Shown in pieces: positions 1 to 9,228 of a stretch of DNA of 58,563 nucleotides. The translations under genes were made by a program, and so were the position numbers. How positions within the stretch are numbered: the first letter of the stretch is position 1; every line of letters begins with the position of its first letter. The stretch is from Candidatus Mediterraneibacter excrementigallinarum (GTDB taxonomy: Bacteria; Bacillota; Clostridia; Lachnospirales; Lachnospiraceae): contig DWVT01000229.1 of NCBI GenBank assembly GCA_019120075.1, positions 1 through 58,563 of the forward strand, read 5' to 3'. Under the pieces are notes generated by a model. It made no database searches. It was not told the DNA's origin and saw nothing but the letters and a program-made list of their open reading frames with translations.

Positions 1-631
1 CATAATCCTGAATATCATATTTATGGTTTGAAGGCGAGACAAACAGAGGATTGAAATAGATCACCTCTATTCCAAGATCCTGCAGATAATCAAGCTTATC
101 CATCACTCCCTGCAGGTCTCCGCCGTAAAAATTCCTGATGTCCAGAGCTGCCGGCGGCTGATTCCAGTCCTTGATCTTTGCGCTCGGGGCTCCGATATAG
201 ATATATTCTCCGTCCTCCACATCATTGGTCGGATCTCCATTATAGAACCGGTCAACAAAAATCTGATACATGACCGCTCCCTTTGCCCACTCCGGCGTGG
301 AAAAGCCCGGTACAATGATAAAATCATAGTATCCTTCAATATGATCCGAGACCCCGCATCTGTTAAAATAGCAGATCTGATCCCCCTTCTTGATCTCAAA
401 AGAATACCGGAACGGATCTGTACCGAGCTGACATTCTATCTGATAAAAATCGAACTCCCCACGGGAATCCATCTTCCACATGGAATAGCTCCGCCCTCCG
501 GTCAGGACATTCACTTCCTCCACATCATTGTGGGCTGTCCGGAACCGTAACGTGATCTTTTCATTTACTTCGGGTTCTGCCGGAATTACATAATCCTGCG
601 TACCGTCACAGAACAGCGCATCTCTGTTCAT
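1..631 (-). CDS. GH13 alpha-glycosidase (neopullulanase/alpha-amylase type), 5' part only
   Basis: This is the first ~210 residues of a gene that runs off the left edge, with the ATG at 631 and AAGGAGG about 9 nt upstream. Residues ~1-105 resemble the N-terminal beta-sandwich (CBM34-like) of neopullulanases. The catalytic barrel begins near VMYQIFVDRFYNGDP, followed by GGDLQGVMDKLDYLQDLGI and YFNPLFVSPSNHKYD, the stretch just before conserved region I of GH13. The catalytic Asp and Glu lie outside the window. Family knowledge says it hydrolyses alpha-1,4/1,6 glucans, probably in the cytoplasm since no signal peptide is visible. The exact substrate cannot be told. Confidence 0.85.
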   Translation of the reverse strand, partial: MNRDALFCDGTQDYVIPAEPEVNEKITLRFRTAHNDVEEVNVLTGGRSYSMWKMDSRGEFDFYQIECQLGTDPFRYSFEIKKGDQICYFNRCGVSDHIEGYYDFIIVPGFSTPEWAKGAVMYQIFVDRFYNGDPTNDVEDGEYIYIGAPSAKIKDWNQPPAALDIRNFYGGDLQGVMDKLDYLQDLGIEVIYFNPLFVSPSNHKYDIQDY

Positions 632-684
632 AAATTCAAGCCTCCTTCTGCCAGTCGAAACATAATCCGACAAATATCTGCCTG

Positions 685-815
685 TGCAAGCACGGCAGCC
701 GCTTGCCGCGACACTTCGCTCATCTCGCGGCATTGCCGCTCGATGACCGTTGCCCGTCGGATGCCCGCTCGTGCAAGCACGGCGGTCGCCCTCCGGGCTT
801 ATCGCGCAAAAAGCA
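685..815. repeat. Interspersed repeat R1, copy 1
   Basis: The gap between ftsH and the GH13 gene holds a GC-rich mosaic repeat. Three blocks recur at 40480-40629: 713-745 (33 nt, identical to 40480-40512, containing GCGGC-AAT-GCCGC), a block around the palindrome GTGCAAGCAC, and 793-815 (23 nt, identical to 40607-40629) ending GCGCAAAAAGCA. The last block supplies the U-tract of the ftsH terminator when read on the minus strand. No ORF is plausible here. Confidence 0.75.
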
Positions 816-845
816 TGAAGAGCGGATGACTTTATGCCTCCGCTC
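811..845 (-). terminator. ftsH terminator
   Basis: Read on the minus strand, GAGCGGA (839-845) pairs with TCCGCTC (820-826) and is followed by TTCATGCTTTTTGC. The hairpin loop contains the ftsH stop codon. The U-tract belongs to repeat R1. Confidence 0.6.
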
Positions 846-2670
846 CATTGCTCTCGAACAGTGCTTCGAATTCGCTTCTTGTTATTTTTTCTTTCTCAAG
901 CAGCAGCTGTGCACATGCTTCAAGCACAGAATGATGCTCTTTGATGATCGCCCGCGCTTTCAGATAACACTCGTCAATGATACGCTTCACTTCCTCATCG
1001 ATAGTACCTGCGACTTTCTCGCCGTAGCCTCTCGATGTGTGCCCGAAGTCACGTCCGATAAATACTTCATCACTGTCATTGTCATAGTTGATCAGACCCA
1101 GTCTCTCAGACATACCGAACTTGGTGATCATGGACCTTGCGATCGCCGTCGCCTGTTTGATATCCTGAGATGCTCCTGTCGTAATATCGTCAAAAATCTC
1201 TTCCTCGGCGACACGTCCTCCCAGGGATACGGTAATCTCCTGGAGCATATGTCCTTTGGTATTGAACATGTCGTCATTTTCCGGCAGCGGCATGGTATAT
1301 CCGCCCGCTCCTCCGGTGGGGATGATGGACACGCTGTACACCGGTCCCACATCAGGAAGCACATGGAACAGGATCGCATGTCCTGCCTCGTGGTAAGCCG
1401 TGATCCGGCGTTCTTTCTCCGAGACGATCCGGCTCTTCTTCTCCGGACCGATTCCTACTTTCACAAATGCGTGCCTGATATCAGACTGTTTCAGGAACGC
1501 TCTGTTATCTTTTGCCGCTATGATCGCCGCCTCATTCAGGAGGTTTTCCAGGTCCGCGCCTGTGAATCCGGATGTGGTCTGAGCGATCTGTCTGAGATCC
1601 ACATCGTCCGCCAGCGGCTTGTTTTTCGCATGTACCCGGAGGATTTCCTCTCTTCCGCCCACGTCCGGACGGCCGACGACGACATTGCGGTCAAACCGGC
1701 CCGGTCTGAGGATCGCAGGGTCAAGGATATCCTTCCTGTTCGTCGCCGCCATCACGATGATGCCTTCATTCACACCGAATCCGTCCATCTCCACAAGAAG
1801 CTGGTTCAGCGTCTGCTCTCTCTCGTCATGGCCGCCGCCAAGACCGCTTCCGCGCCGCCTTGCCACCGCATCTATCTCGTCAATAAACACGATACAGGGC
1901 GCATTCTTCTTGGCGTCCTGGAACAGATCCCTGACACGGGACGCTCCCACGCCTACAAACATCTCGACAAAATCCGATCCGGAAATACTGAAAAACGGAA
2001 CTCCCGCCTCTCCCGCGACTGCCTTCGCCAGCAGCGTCTTACCTGTTCCCGGAGGTCCCTCCAGCAGGACTCCCTTGGGGATTCTTGCCCCGACCTGGAT
2101 ATATTTCTTCGGAGCCTTAAGGAAATCGACGATCTCCTCAAGCTCTTCTTTCTCTTCTTTCAGCCCTGCCACATCCGCGAACGTGACCTTAATTTCATTC
2201 TGCGTCGTCATCCTTGCCCGGCTCTTTCCGAAGTTCATTGCCTTCGCATTGGCGCCGCCGTTCTGGCGGTTCATAAGGAAGAAAAGAAGCATTACACCGC
2301 AGAGCGTGATCAGAAGCGGGATCGCGATCGTCGTGATCATGGACTCCCGGGGAACGTCTGACATCCCGTAATCGATGTCATTTTTCTGCAGGAGCGTTTC
2401 CACCTTCTCCACATCCGAGACATTGACCGTCCGCGTCGTATCCTCGCCCTCCAGCGTCACCGTAACAGTTCCCGTGGGTACTGCGCTGTTCTGGTTGATA
2501 TACGCATCCTTTACGTTACCTTCTTCCACTTCCGTCACAAAGCGGGTATAGCTCATTTCCTGCTGATGGATCTGGAGCTGGTTCGCCATCCAGAGAGCAG
2601 CCACCACGATCACGATGAACATCAGGATCGTCGGTCCGCTGACGCCTCTGTATTTTCTGTTATTGTCCAA
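832..2670 (-). CDS. ftsH: ATP-dependent zinc metalloprotease FtsH
   Basis: Membrane-bound AAA+ protease that degrades misfolded and regulatory membrane proteins. The 612 residues match the family length. TM1 is ~14-30, the external domain 31-110, TM2 ~112-133. Walker A GPPGTGKT is at 205-212, Walker B IVFIDEID at ~260-267, the SRH arginines at RPGRFDR, and the zinc motif HEAGH at 427-431. The start is TTG (2668-2670) with AAGGAG about 8 nt upstream; no better ATG lies near it. It is the last gene of the tilS-hpt-ftsH arrangement common in Firmicutes, 16 nt after hpt, and is probably cotranscribed with it. Confidence 0.97.
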   Translation of the reverse strand: MDNNRKYRGVSGPTILMFIVIVVAALWMANQLQIHQQEMSYTRFVTEVEEGNVKDAYINQNSAVPTGTVTVTLEGEDTTRTVNVSDVEKVETLLQKNDIDYGMSDVPRESMITTIAIPLLITLCGVMLLFFLMNRQNGGANAKAMNFGKSRARMTTQNEIKVTFADVAGLKEEKEELEEIVDFLKAPKKYIQVGARIPKGVLLEGPPGTGKTLLAKAVAGEAGVPFFSISGSDFVEMFVGVGASRVRDLFQDAKKNAPCIVFIDEIDAVARRRGSGLGGGHDEREQTLNQLLVEMDGFGVNEGIIVMAATNRKDILDPAILRPGRFDRNVVVGRPDVGGREEILRVHAKNKPLADDVDLRQIAQTTSGFTGADLENLLNEAAIIAAKDNRAFLKQSDIRHAFVKVGIGPEKKSRIVSEKERRITAYHEAGHAILFHVLPDVGPVYSVSIIPTGGAGGYTMPLPENDDMFNTKGHMLQEITVSLGGRVAEEEIFDDITTGASQDIKQATAIARSMITKFGMSERLGLINYDNDSDEVFIGRDFGHTSRGYGEKVAGTIDEEVKRIIDECYLKARAIIKEHHSVLEACAQLLLEKEKITRSEFEALFESNGAEA

Positions 2671-2686
2671 AGCTGTATACTCCTTC

Positions 2687-3214
2687 CTATTCCACGCCTT
2701 CCACTATTCCGATATAGGGAAGGTTTCTATATTTCTGGGCATAGTCAAGCCCATATCCGACCACAAATTCGTCGGGTATCTCAAATCCTGTATAATCCAC
2801 CTTCACATCCTTCACTCGCCGGTCCGGCTTGTCAAGCAGCGTACAGAGACGGATGCTCGCCGGATTTCTGCGGTGGAGCACATCCATGAGATAATACAGC
2901 GTGTTTCCTGAATCAATGATATCCTCTACAATAAGTACTTCTTTATTTTCAATGGATTCGTCAAGGTCTTTGGCTATGCGGACCACTCCGCTGGATTTCG
3001 TCCCGTCTCCGTAGCTTCCCACACACATGAAGTCCATGGATACCGGCACCGTGATCCTCTTTGCGAGTTCGCACATGAAGAAAACTCCACCCTTCAGGAC
3101 GCAGATAAGATGGATCTGCTTTCCCGCATACTCTTTGCTGATCTGTTCCCCAAGTTCCCTGATCCTCTTGTCAACTTCTTCTTCCGGGATCAATACTCTG
3201 ATCGTTTCTGACAT
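2687..3214 (-). CDS. hpt: Hypoxanthine phosphoribosyltransferase
   Basis: Purine salvage enzyme converting hypoxanthine (and usually guanine) plus PRPP to IMP/GMP in the cytoplasm. Its 175 residues are the normal size. The PRPP-binding loop [13 protein letters not shown] is at ~93-105, with the preceding KGGVFF loop at 41-46. ATG 3214 has GGAGGA upstream. The first 44 nt overlap the 3' end of tilS in another frame, implying translational coupling. In Bacillus, TilS, Hpt and FtsH are genomically linked in this same order. Confidence 0.95.
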   Translation of the reverse strand: MSETIRVLIPEEEVDKRIRELGEQISKEYAGKQIHLICVLKGGVFFMCELAKRITVPVSMDFMCVGSYGDGTKSSGVVRIAKDLDESIENKEVLIVEDIIDSGNTLYYLMDVLHRRNPASIRLCTLLDKPDRRVKDVKVDYTGFEIPDEFVVGYGLDYAQKYRNLPYIGIVEGVE

Positions 3215-4643
3215 ATTCTCTGTCCTCCGTAATCTTTATCATAAGAATCCTTTTTGTCCGGCTTCCGATCTGATAAGCTGTGCTCATCCGCATTCCCGGA
3301 ATCCATACGACATGGTCTCCGTCTGCGATCAGAAGCTTCCTGTCCCGCTCTTCGCGCGGAACCTTTTCATTGATGAAATAAGCCTTCAGCTTCTGCCTGC
3401 TGCCCTTCCCGTCGACCGCAAGATAATCGCCCGGGCGCCGGCTCCTCGCAGAAAGACTGTATTTTATTATATCATAGTCAAAGCATTTCGTGTAGCTTTT
3501 TTGAGGGATCTCTTCCGGAGAAAAATCATCTGTTTTCTCTAAAAGAACGCACTGTATGATCTGTCCTGTTCCGGGGAAATACGTGTCTCCCGGAATATTC
3601 AGCGGTACCTCCGCAGAGACGTCAGCCGTCCTTTCTGTCCGGACAGGCTTTGTAAGGAGCACACCATTGTAGATCCGCTCCGCTTTCACTCCATAGGGGA
3701 GATCCACCGCTTTCCCCGCCTGCTTTCCGAACAAAGCAAGGGTATCCGCAACATGGACCGCCTCCACGTCCTTCTCCTCCCCGGCTGCCCTGCAGATACA
3801 CCGATGGATGAGCGTCTTCGCGATCACCGGGTCAAGCCGCTCAAATCCCGCTTCATCGATCCTTACTCTCCTTCGGCCTTCGGCGTCCGGGGAAAATGCC
3901 ACACATCCCGATTCCGCCCGGTCCGTCTCCTTTTCGATGTGATCCCACACCTCCTGAGCCTGCAGTGCCAGGTCGCTCAGATGCCGGGCAGCTCCCGCAT
4001 TTACCTGCTCCTTCAGCGCCGGAAGGATATTGTGCCGGATCCGGTTGCGTGTATAGATGTCCTCCTCATTGGTGGCATCCGTGCAGAAACTGATCTTTTT
4101 CTCCCTCAGCCACTCTTCGATCTCATCTCTTGAGAGGCACAGAAGCGGACGGATCCACCTTCCTCTCACCGGCCGGATCCCGCAGAGCCCCCGGAGTCCG
4201 GTTCCTCTTGCTATATTCAGAAGCACCGTCTCCGCATTGTCATCACGGTGATGGGCGGTTGCGATCTTCGTCCCTCCGTCCTCCCGGCACATCTTCTCAA
4301 ACGCCTCACGGCGCACCAGCCGTCCCGCCTCTTCAGTAGATTGTTTCCTTTTTCTGGCAATTAATTCCACATTCTCCCGGAAAATCCTCAGCGGAACGCC
4401 CAGTCTCTCACAGAGTTCCCGTACATACGCCTCGTCTGCGTCTGCGTCCTCCCCCCGCAGCCCATGGTTCACATGGCATGCCAGCACTCGGAATCCTTTC
4501 CTCCTGCGGAGAGCGCAGAGCATAAAAAGCAGGCATACCGAGTCAGCCCCGCCCGATACACCTGTAACCACCGTGTCGTCTTCTCCGATCATATCATATT
4601 TTCTGACAAAGTCTTCTACCTTTTTCTCTGTTCTGTTCATCAT
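3171..4643 (-). CDS. tilS: tRNA(Ile)-lysidine synthase TilS
   Basis: Modifies C34 of the CAU anticodon of tRNA-Ile2 to lysidine, which is needed to read AUA codons. The N-type PP-loop ATPase motif SGGADS is at 30-35. The C-terminal region from ~380 on (FDYDIIKYSLSARSRRPGDY) matches the TilS substrate-binding domain. At 490 residues it is of normal length. Two adjacent ATGs (4643 and 4640) are possible; neither has a strong ribosome site. It sits 31 nt after spoIIE and overlaps hpt by 44 nt. Confidence 0.93.
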   Translation of the reverse strand: MMNRTEKKVEDFVRKYDMIGEDDTVVTGVSGGADSVCLLFMLCALRRRKGFRVLACHVNHGLRGEDADADEAYVRELCERLGVPLRIFRENVELIARKRKQSTEEAGRLVRREAFEKMCREDGGTKIATAHHRDDNAETVLLNIARGTGLRGLCGIRPVRGRWIRPLLCLSRDEIEEWLREKKISFCTDATNEEDIYTRNRIRHNILPALKEQVNAGAARHLSDLALQAQEVWDHIEKETDRAESGCVAFSPDAEGRRRVRIDEAGFERLDPVIAKTLIHRCICRAAGEEKDVEAVHVADTLALFGKQAGKAVDLPYGVKAERIYNGVLLTKPVRTERTADVSAEVPLNIPGDTYFPGTGQIIQCVLLEKTDDFSPEEIPQKSYTKCFDYDIIKYSLSARSRRPGDYLAVDGKGSRQKLKAYFINEKVPREERDRKLLIADGDHVVWIPGMRMSTAYQIGSRTKRILMIKITEDREYVRNDQSIDPGRRS

Positions 4644-4674
4644 ATGTAAACTATACCTGATTTAACCCATAAAT

Positions 4675-6072
4675 TCAACATTCCCATATTCCGATCGCCA
4701 GCACTGTCATATCGTCCTCCGGCTCTTTTCCCGTCCAGTTGAGCACCTGCTCAAGGACATGGCGGGCCATCTCCTTTGGATTGCTGATAGCGCTCCCCTG
4801 TATGATCGTCTCCAGCAGGATATCCTGCTCCCCCACCGGAAGAGCGTCCAGCACACCGTCGGTCACCATGATGACAAAATCTCCATCACAGAGTTTACGC
4901 CTGACAGAGTCGATCTCAATGGAATTCATCACTCCGATAGGAAGGCTGGTCGAACTCAAGTGCTCCACCGAATCTTTCCTGCGGATAAAGGTGGAGGAGG
5001 CCCCCGCCTTGATAAACTCACATTCTCCGGAATACAGGTCGAAAACGCTCATGTCCACCGTGGAGTAATGGATTTCCTCTCTCCCCATGACCAGAGTGGT
5101 ATTGATCATCTGGATCGCGGTTTTTTCCGGGAATCCCGCATCGATGAGTTCTTCCAGAAGTTCAATGACAAGGGTGCTCTCACGGCACGCCTCCTCACCG
5201 GATCCCATCCCGTCTGACAGGGCCACCCCCCGTCTTCCTCCGGGCATCTCCATCATGGTAAAATTATCTCCGGAAATCTTGCTGCACCCCTTTCCGATCC
5301 TGGCCGCTCCCTGCATTGTATAATAGGCCGGCCCCTCCCGGCAGATGATGGTCATATACCGCTGTCCCAGGACCTGGGCACTGTCGCTCTGGGCAATAAG
5401 CCGCCGCCCCGCCGCATTTGAGATATCACGCACCAGATCCTTGATATTTACCTTTTCCTTCTGCATGGACCGGGCCGTGACATGGACCTCATACTTTCCC
5501 TCCCGGTTCATGAAAAACTGAGTGTAGAGTACCCGCACGCCCCGTTTCCGCAGCGCTGCGATGATCTTCTTCTCCAGACGCTCGTCTGTAAAGATACTCT
5601 CCTCCAGTTCTCTGGCTGTACTTCGGATCATATCCGCAAACGTATCCATCTGGATCGCGCATCCTTCCCGGCTCCTGGCGATCCGGTTCGTCCAGATCAT
5701 ATTCCGCCGGGCATCGTGGAACCCTTCCAGCATTTCTCGCAGAAAACGGGGCGCCATGATACACCGCTGCATCAGTTTCCGCTTTGTCTCTGTGTTCAGT
5801 TCATTGCCGTAGTGATCCACCGCCGAGAGCACCTCATACCCCATCTGATATGTATGCACAAAATTTTCTCCCCAGCACCACCCGCATTTCTCGCATTTTC
5901 CGCACACATTTTCTCTCACCCGATCAAACATCTCATCAATCTCGTCACTGGAAAACGCCTGTTTCTTTTCCTCCAGTCCGAGAAATGTATGGGAAAGCTG
6001 TTTCAGCGAATGCGCAAACTTCTCAATCTGTTCTACGTAAGGGCTGCTGTGCAGAGCCTGTCCTTCATCCAT
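4675..6072 (-). CDS. spoIIE: SpoIIE-type PP2C phosphatase, short form without membrane domain
   Basis: Sporulation phosphatase that dephosphorylates SpoIIAA and so activates sigma-F in the forespore. The C-terminal PPM domain is intact: SGDN at 267-270, LSDGMGSG at 285-292, MVTDGVLDA near 410 and DDMTVLAIG near 455. A Cys cluster CGKCEKCGWC lies at 57-66. At 465 residues it lacks the ~10-TM N-terminal half of Bacillus SpoIIE (about 820 residues). No upstream frame could supply it, because a terminator and divIC lie within 170 bp. Start ATG 6072 has AAGGGAG upstream. The gene position, between divIC and tilS, is the canonical spoIIE locus. Confidence 0.88.
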   Translation of the reverse strand: MDEGQALHSSPYVEQIEKFAHSLKQLSHTFLGLEEKKQAFSSDEIDEMFDRVRENVCGKCEKCGWCWGENFVHTYQMGYEVLSAVDHYGNELNTETKRKLMQRCIMAPRFLREMLEGFHDARRNMIWTNRIARSREGCAIQMDTFADMIRSTARELEESIFTDERLEKKIIAALRKRGVRVLYTQFFMNREGKYEVHVTARSMQKEKVNIKDLVRDISNAAGRRLIAQSDSAQVLGQRYMTIICREGPAYYTMQGAARIGKGCSKISGDNFTMMEMPGGRRGVALSDGMGSGEEACRESTLVIELLEELIDAGFPEKTAIQMINTTLVMGREEIHYSTVDMSVFDLYSGECEFIKAGASSTFIRRKDSVEHLSSTSLPIGVMNSIEIDSVRRKLCDGDFVIMVTDGVLDALPVGEQDILLETIIQGSAISNPKEMARHVLEQVLNWTGKEPEDDMTVLAIGIWEC

Positions 6073-6165
6073 TGCTTTTCATACTCCCTTCTTCCGATAC
6101 TGCCCGGCCGGCAGATCCATCCTGACGGTCCGGCCCCATCCCCCGCTTTCCGGGGAAAGATAAAA

Positions 6166-6190
6166 CTCCGGGAGAATTTCTCCCGGAGTC
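6166..6190 (-). terminator. Terminator between divIC and spoIIE
   Basis: Perfect 11-bp inverted repeat (ACTCCGGGAGA / TCTCCCGGAGT) with a 3-nt loop. On the minus strand it is followed by TTTTATCTTT, ending the divIC transcript. On the plus strand CTCTTTT follows. Confidence 0.8.
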
Positions 6191-6238
6191 TCTTTTGTAT
6201 CATATTCTGTTAAATTCCTGTCCCGTATGACAGCCCTT

Positions 6239-6574
6239 TTATTTTACCGGCTTGAAGATGATCTCGTCCGGATCTACCAGACCCAGTTTATCCTCCGCCG
6301 TCTCTTTAACATATTCGTCCGTCTTCACGTATTCCTCGTAGTCCCTGACTTCTTCCGACCGTGTTTTCTGCTCCTCGATCTGCTCCGTCAGTTCTTTTTC
6401 CTGCTCCTTATAGCTGTCATTCTTTGCCTGGAGCGTAACGGAATTCACCGTCAGCACACCGCACAGCAGAAGAAGCACCATACTGATCATCATCACGCTG
6501 CGTTTGTGGCTCTGCCGGCGTCTTCTGCGTCCTGTCGGCCGCTGGACCGCACCTGCACTTTTCCTGTTTTTCAT
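6239..6574 (-). CDS. divIC: DivIC/FtsB-type septum formation initiator
   Basis: Small bitopic division protein of the FtsL-DivIC-DivIB complex. It has a basic cytoplasmic N-terminus (1-26), one TM segment (~27-45) and a coiled coil (~50-90) ending in the conserved segment DKLGLVDPDEIIF. At 111 residues it is typical. Start ATG 6574 follows GGGTGG. Its place between yabQ and spoIIE matches the yabP-yabQ-divIC order of Bacillus. Confidence 0.9.
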   Translation of the reverse strand: MKNRKSAGAVQRPTGRRRRRQSHKRSVMMISMVLLLLCGVLTVNSVTLQAKNDSYKEQEKELTEQIEEQKTRSEEVRDYEEYVKTDEYVKETAEDKLGLVDPDEIIFKPVK

Positions 6575-6629
6575 CCAAATCCACCCGTCTTATAAATTAC
6601 TTGTTTACGTCCCCTGTTTAAAAAACATT

Positions 6630-6971
6630 CTATCTTCTTTCATCGGAGTTTTCAAGTTTTTTCTTGGATTTTACAAAGAATTTTTCTTCCATTTTTTTCA
6701 CGAGCAGAACTGAGGCATGTGCCACGACTCCTCCGCATACTGCCCCCAGTACAAAAAACCACCTGATACTCCCATATGTGGCGGCATACATACAGTAAAA
6801 CAAATATCCGCTGGCTCCTGTCCAGAAAATAAGATCTTCCGCCCCGACCGCCGCGCTGCTGTGGGGCAGGATCCTCCGTATACAGCCGAGTATCCGGTAA
6901 GCAAAGGAAACAGTGATCCCCGAGAGCCCTGCATAGAGAAAGATTGCCGCTTCTGTTCCGATTCCAGCCAT
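6630..6971 (-). CDS. yabQ: Spore cortex biosynthesis protein YabQ
   Basis: Membrane protein required for spore cortex formation in Bacillus. The 113 residues carry about three TM segments (~5-25, 43-63, 68-90) followed by a basic tail with KKMEEKFF, typical of YabQ. I chose ATG 6971, because the longer frame starting at 7052 reads through yabP coding sequence and has no membrane-like N-terminus. GGAAG lies 6 nt upstream. It begins 13 nt after the yabP stop, so the two are translated as a pair. Confidence 0.85.
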   Translation of the reverse strand: MAGIGTEAAIFLYAGLSGITVSFAYRILGCIRRILPHSSAAVGAEDLIFWTGASGYLFYCMYAATYGSIRWFFVLGAVCGGVVAHASVLLVKKMEEKFFVKSKKKLENSDERR

Positions 6972-6984
6972 CTTCGTCTTCCAT

Positions 6985-7269
6985 CTACCGGAACAGCCTG
7001 GAGAACAGATTTTCTCCCTGCTTCCCGGTCTGCGGCGTACTGGAATAGGCAATGCTGTCGATATTTCCTGACAGATCCACCTCTCCTTTTTCCACGCTGA
7101 GCCGGTTAACGTGAAGATCCGTCCCTTTTACCATGAGCATCCCCTGCTCTGTCTCGAGAAGGATCTCATTCAGGTCAAACGAGAGGACATCGAGAACTCC
7201 CGTCACCATACTCGTTTTTCTGTTATTGACCACAAGCTTGTGTGCTTTTGCGATCCGCTGCTCTTCCAT
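6985..7269 (-). CDS. yabP: Sporulation protein YabP
   Basis: Small beta-rich protein of the YabP/YqfC family, needed for spore coat/cortex assembly under mother-cell control. The 94 residues contain the family core VVNNRKTSMVTGVLDVLSFD followed by ILLETEQGMLMVKG. Start ATG 7269 was chosen because GGGGGA lies about 7 nt upstream; the in-frame extension to 7305 lacks a ribosome site. It is directly followed by yabQ. Confidence 0.9.
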   Translation of the reverse strand: MEEQRIAKAHKLVVNNRKTSMVTGVLDVLSFDLNEILLETEQGMLMVKGTDLHVNRLSVEKGEVDLSGNIDSIAYSSTPQTGKQGENLFSRLFR

Positions 7270-7341
7270 ATGCGTCCCCCTTCTCTCTGCTTTTGTCCCT
7301 GGCATCTTCTATATATTATGAAAGGTTGTACGCATCTATGA

Positions 7342-7581
7342 CTATAAATATTTGAACAGTTCTTTCGCTTCTTCTTTCTTCGTCGTATCCTGAAGCGCAA
7401 GCACTTCCACTTTTACGTTTCTTGTTCCAAACTGAATCTCTATGATATCCCCCGGTTTCACTTTCACCGAAGCTTTTGCCGGTTTTCCGTTGACCATGAC
7501 TCTTCCTGCGTCGCAGGCCTCGTTGGCCACTGTTCTTCTTTTTATCAGTCTGGACACTTTCAGAAATTTATCCAGTCTCAT
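7342..7581 (-). CDS. rqcP: S4-domain RNA-binding protein, RqcP/YabO-HslR family
   Basis: The 79-residue S4 domain (MRLDKFLKVSRLIKRRTVA, AGRVMVNGKPAKAS, VKPGDIIEI) matches RqcP, which assists RqcH in poly-alanine tailing of stalled 50S nascent chains in Firmicutes. Start ATG 7581 has AAGGAGG 7 nt upstream. It follows HU, separated by a strong hairpin. The C-terminal acidic/basic tail KKEEAKELFKYL is as seen in clostridial members. Confidence 0.92.
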   Translation of the reverse strand: MRLDKFLKVSRLIKRRTVANEACDAGRVMVNGKPAKASVKVKPGDIIEIQFGTRNVKVEVLALQDTTKKEEAKELFKYL

Positions 7582-7600
7582 GACTTTCCTCCTTAATCAC

Positions 7601-7641
7601 AACAGGCACTTGCAATGTATCATGCATTGCAAGTGCCTGTT
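7601..7641. terminator. Long perfect hairpin between hup and rqcP
   Basis: Arms of 17 nt (7601-7617 and 7625-7641) pair perfectly around a 7-nt loop. The T-rich tail (TTTACATATT) is on the plus strand. On the minus strand, in the direction of the genes, the hairpin runs into the rqcP ribosome site with no U-tract. It may therefore stabilise the hup mRNA 3' end or limit read-through rather than act as a classic terminator. Confidence 0.6.
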
Positions 7642-7682
7642 TTACATATTTACATCTATCCGTCTATGAACGAAATCTCAAA

Positions 7683-7955
7683 CTAGTTGATAGCATCCTT
7701 TAAAGCTTTTCCGGCTTTGAACTTCGGAGCTTTGCAGGCAGCGATCTTCATTGTCTTTCCTGTCTGAGGATTTCTTCCCTCTCTTGCTGCTCTCTCGCTT
7801 ACCTCAAATGTACCAAATCCTACAAGCTGAACTTTATCTCCTGCTTTCAGCTGCTCTGTAACAACGTCAACAAAAGCTTTCAGAGCTTTTTCAGAATCTT
7901 TCTTGGAGATTTCTGCCTTCTCAGCTACTGCTGCTACTAATTCTGTTTTGTTCAT
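7683..7955 (-). CDS. hup: DNA-binding protein HU
   Basis: Histone-like nucleoid protein, 90 residues, with the classic start [14 protein letters not shown], the core [20 protein letters not shown], and the DNA-contacting arm [14 protein letters not shown] 7955 has AGGAGG 9 nt upstream, preferred over an in-frame start at 7991. A strong promoter lies at 8055-8083. High expression is expected. Confidence 0.96.
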   Translation of the reverse strand: MNKTELVAAVAEKAEISKKDSEKALKAFVDVVTEQLKAGDKVQLVGFGTFEVSERAAREGRNPQTGKTMKIAACKAPKFKAGKALKDAIN

Positions 7956-8054
7956 GGATAATTTCCTCCTCTTAATTGTATCGGCATACAATTTATTTCT
8001 TGGTTTTTCAAAGGCTTCCAGTTCCTGCGTCCCATGGCTTCGCCCTTATGTATT

Positions 8055-8083
8055 GTTATAACGGTTTCATATGGGTTTGTCAA
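8055..8083 (-). promoter_or_regulatory. Sigma-A promoter of hup
   Basis: Minus strand: TTGACA (8078-8083), 17-nt spacer, TATAAC (8055-8060). The leader to the hup start is about 95 nt. It may also serve the downstream yabPQ-divIC genes by read-through. Confidence 0.8.
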
Positions 8084-8185
8084 GCAGTTTCCGCCTTTTT
8101 TGCGCACTTAAAGGCCCTTCTGAAGGTCCTTTCGGATCACACATCAGAAAGACGGAGGAACCGCGTGCAGGATCATCCTTTTTCC

Positions 8186-9202
8186 TCAGATCTGCTTCCT
8201 CAGATTAATAGAAAACAGACTTTCAAGAAACGCCTCCTTCTCCTCAGACTGCTGCACTGCCGTCTGGAGTTTCTCCACGCTCTTCTCCGGCAGCCACGCT
8301 TTGTTCGATCTGGCATAGCTGCTCGCCGTCTTCCAGAATTTCTCCGGATACGCAAGCCAGAGACCGATATAATCCCGCTCCAGCTCATCTATATGCCGTC
8401 CTTCTTCATAGGCTTCAAGGATCTCTCTGCCCAATTTTTGTTTCCAATGACACTTTTCCATGACTTTTCTCAGAAAATAGCATAGATCTGATACCTGGAT
8501 ATCCATCCTTACATGTTCAAAATTGGTCACGGCAGCTCCATCCGGCATCACCATCAGATTATGATAGTTATAATCCCCATGTACCATATGCTTCTCCTGT
8601 AAACTTCTCCGGAACAATTCCATCCCTCCGGACTCTTCCATCTGTCTTGTCACGCGTTCTGCCAGTCCGTACATCTTCTCAAAGTTTTCCAGATACAGAT
8701 ACTCAAACTCATTTTTGGCGACTCTGTTCCGGATAAAGGACCGCACCTTTTTCATCTCTCTGTTGTGCCGCCGCATCTCCTCAACCGGAGTTCTCTGCGC
8801 GGCAGGGCAGGTTACCCCGTCACAGCCGGGCGGAGCATCCCACTGCAGTTCCCGGTGAAGTCCCGCGAGTGTCTCCGCCGCTCCCACAAGCTCAGACTCT
8901 CTTTTCAGATCGCATTCTCTGCCAGAGAACCATTTTTTCAGCATATACTTTCTGCCCTCCCTGGAAGTGACGACCAGCACGCCGTCCCTGGAGAACACCG
9001 GAGTGTCAACGTTCATGCCGGCCTCCAGTTCCAGGCGGCTCAGAATGATATACATGAGCGCAGCACGTCTCTCGGAGATCTTCGTCTCCTTCAGGATCAT
9101 GGTTCCCTCACAGGTGTCGCAAAAAAACGCACCCCTTATTTTTCGGGTGCTTTTTACCTCCATATCATACTGTTCCAACACTTCCAGTTCATAGTCTCTC
9201 AT
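8186..9202 (-). CDS. CotS/YsxE-type spore coat protein, kinase fold
   Basis: A 338-residue protein of the aminoglycoside-phosphotransferase fold used by spore coat proteins CotS and YutH. The catalytic-loop motif HGDYNYHN is at 208-215. The Mg-binding DFG/DFE position reads TNFEH (226-230), so the usual Asp is Asn; I recall the same change in other Lachnospiraceae homologues. The C-terminal LAYPEKFWKTASSYARSNKAW is typical of the family. ATG 9202 follows GGGGG. It stands alone between the hup promoter and the cca terminator. Function in coat assembly is inferred from the family. Confidence 0.8.
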   Translation of the reverse strand: MRDYELEVLEQYDMEVKSTRKIRGAFFCDTCEGTMILKETKISERRAALMYIILSRLELEAGMNVDTPVFSRDGVLVVTSREGRKYMLKKWFSGRECDLKRESELVGAAETLAGLHRELQWDAPPGCDGVTCPAAQRTPVEEMRRHNREMKKVRSFIRNRVAKNEFEYLYLENFEKMYGLAERVTRQMEESGGMELFRRSLQEKHMVHGDYNYHNLMVMPDGAAVTNFEHVRMDIQVSDLCYFLRKVMEKCHWKQKLGREILEAYEEGRHIDELERDYIGLWLAYPEKFWKTASSYARSNKAWLPEKSVEKLQTAVQQSEEKEAFLESLFSINLRKQI

Positions 9203-9228
9203 GGCTGCCCCCTGTTTCTTTGAAAGAA

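Noticed and set aside
703..2361. Long plus-strand open frame opposite ftsH
   Set aside because: It mirrors the coding strand of an unmistakable ftsH, lacks a ribosome site, and shows no family similarity.
8105..8131. Terminator for the CotS-like gene
   Set aside because: A near-palindrome (AAAGGCCCTTC/GAAGGTCCTTT) exists but has almost no loop and no U-tract on the minus strand.
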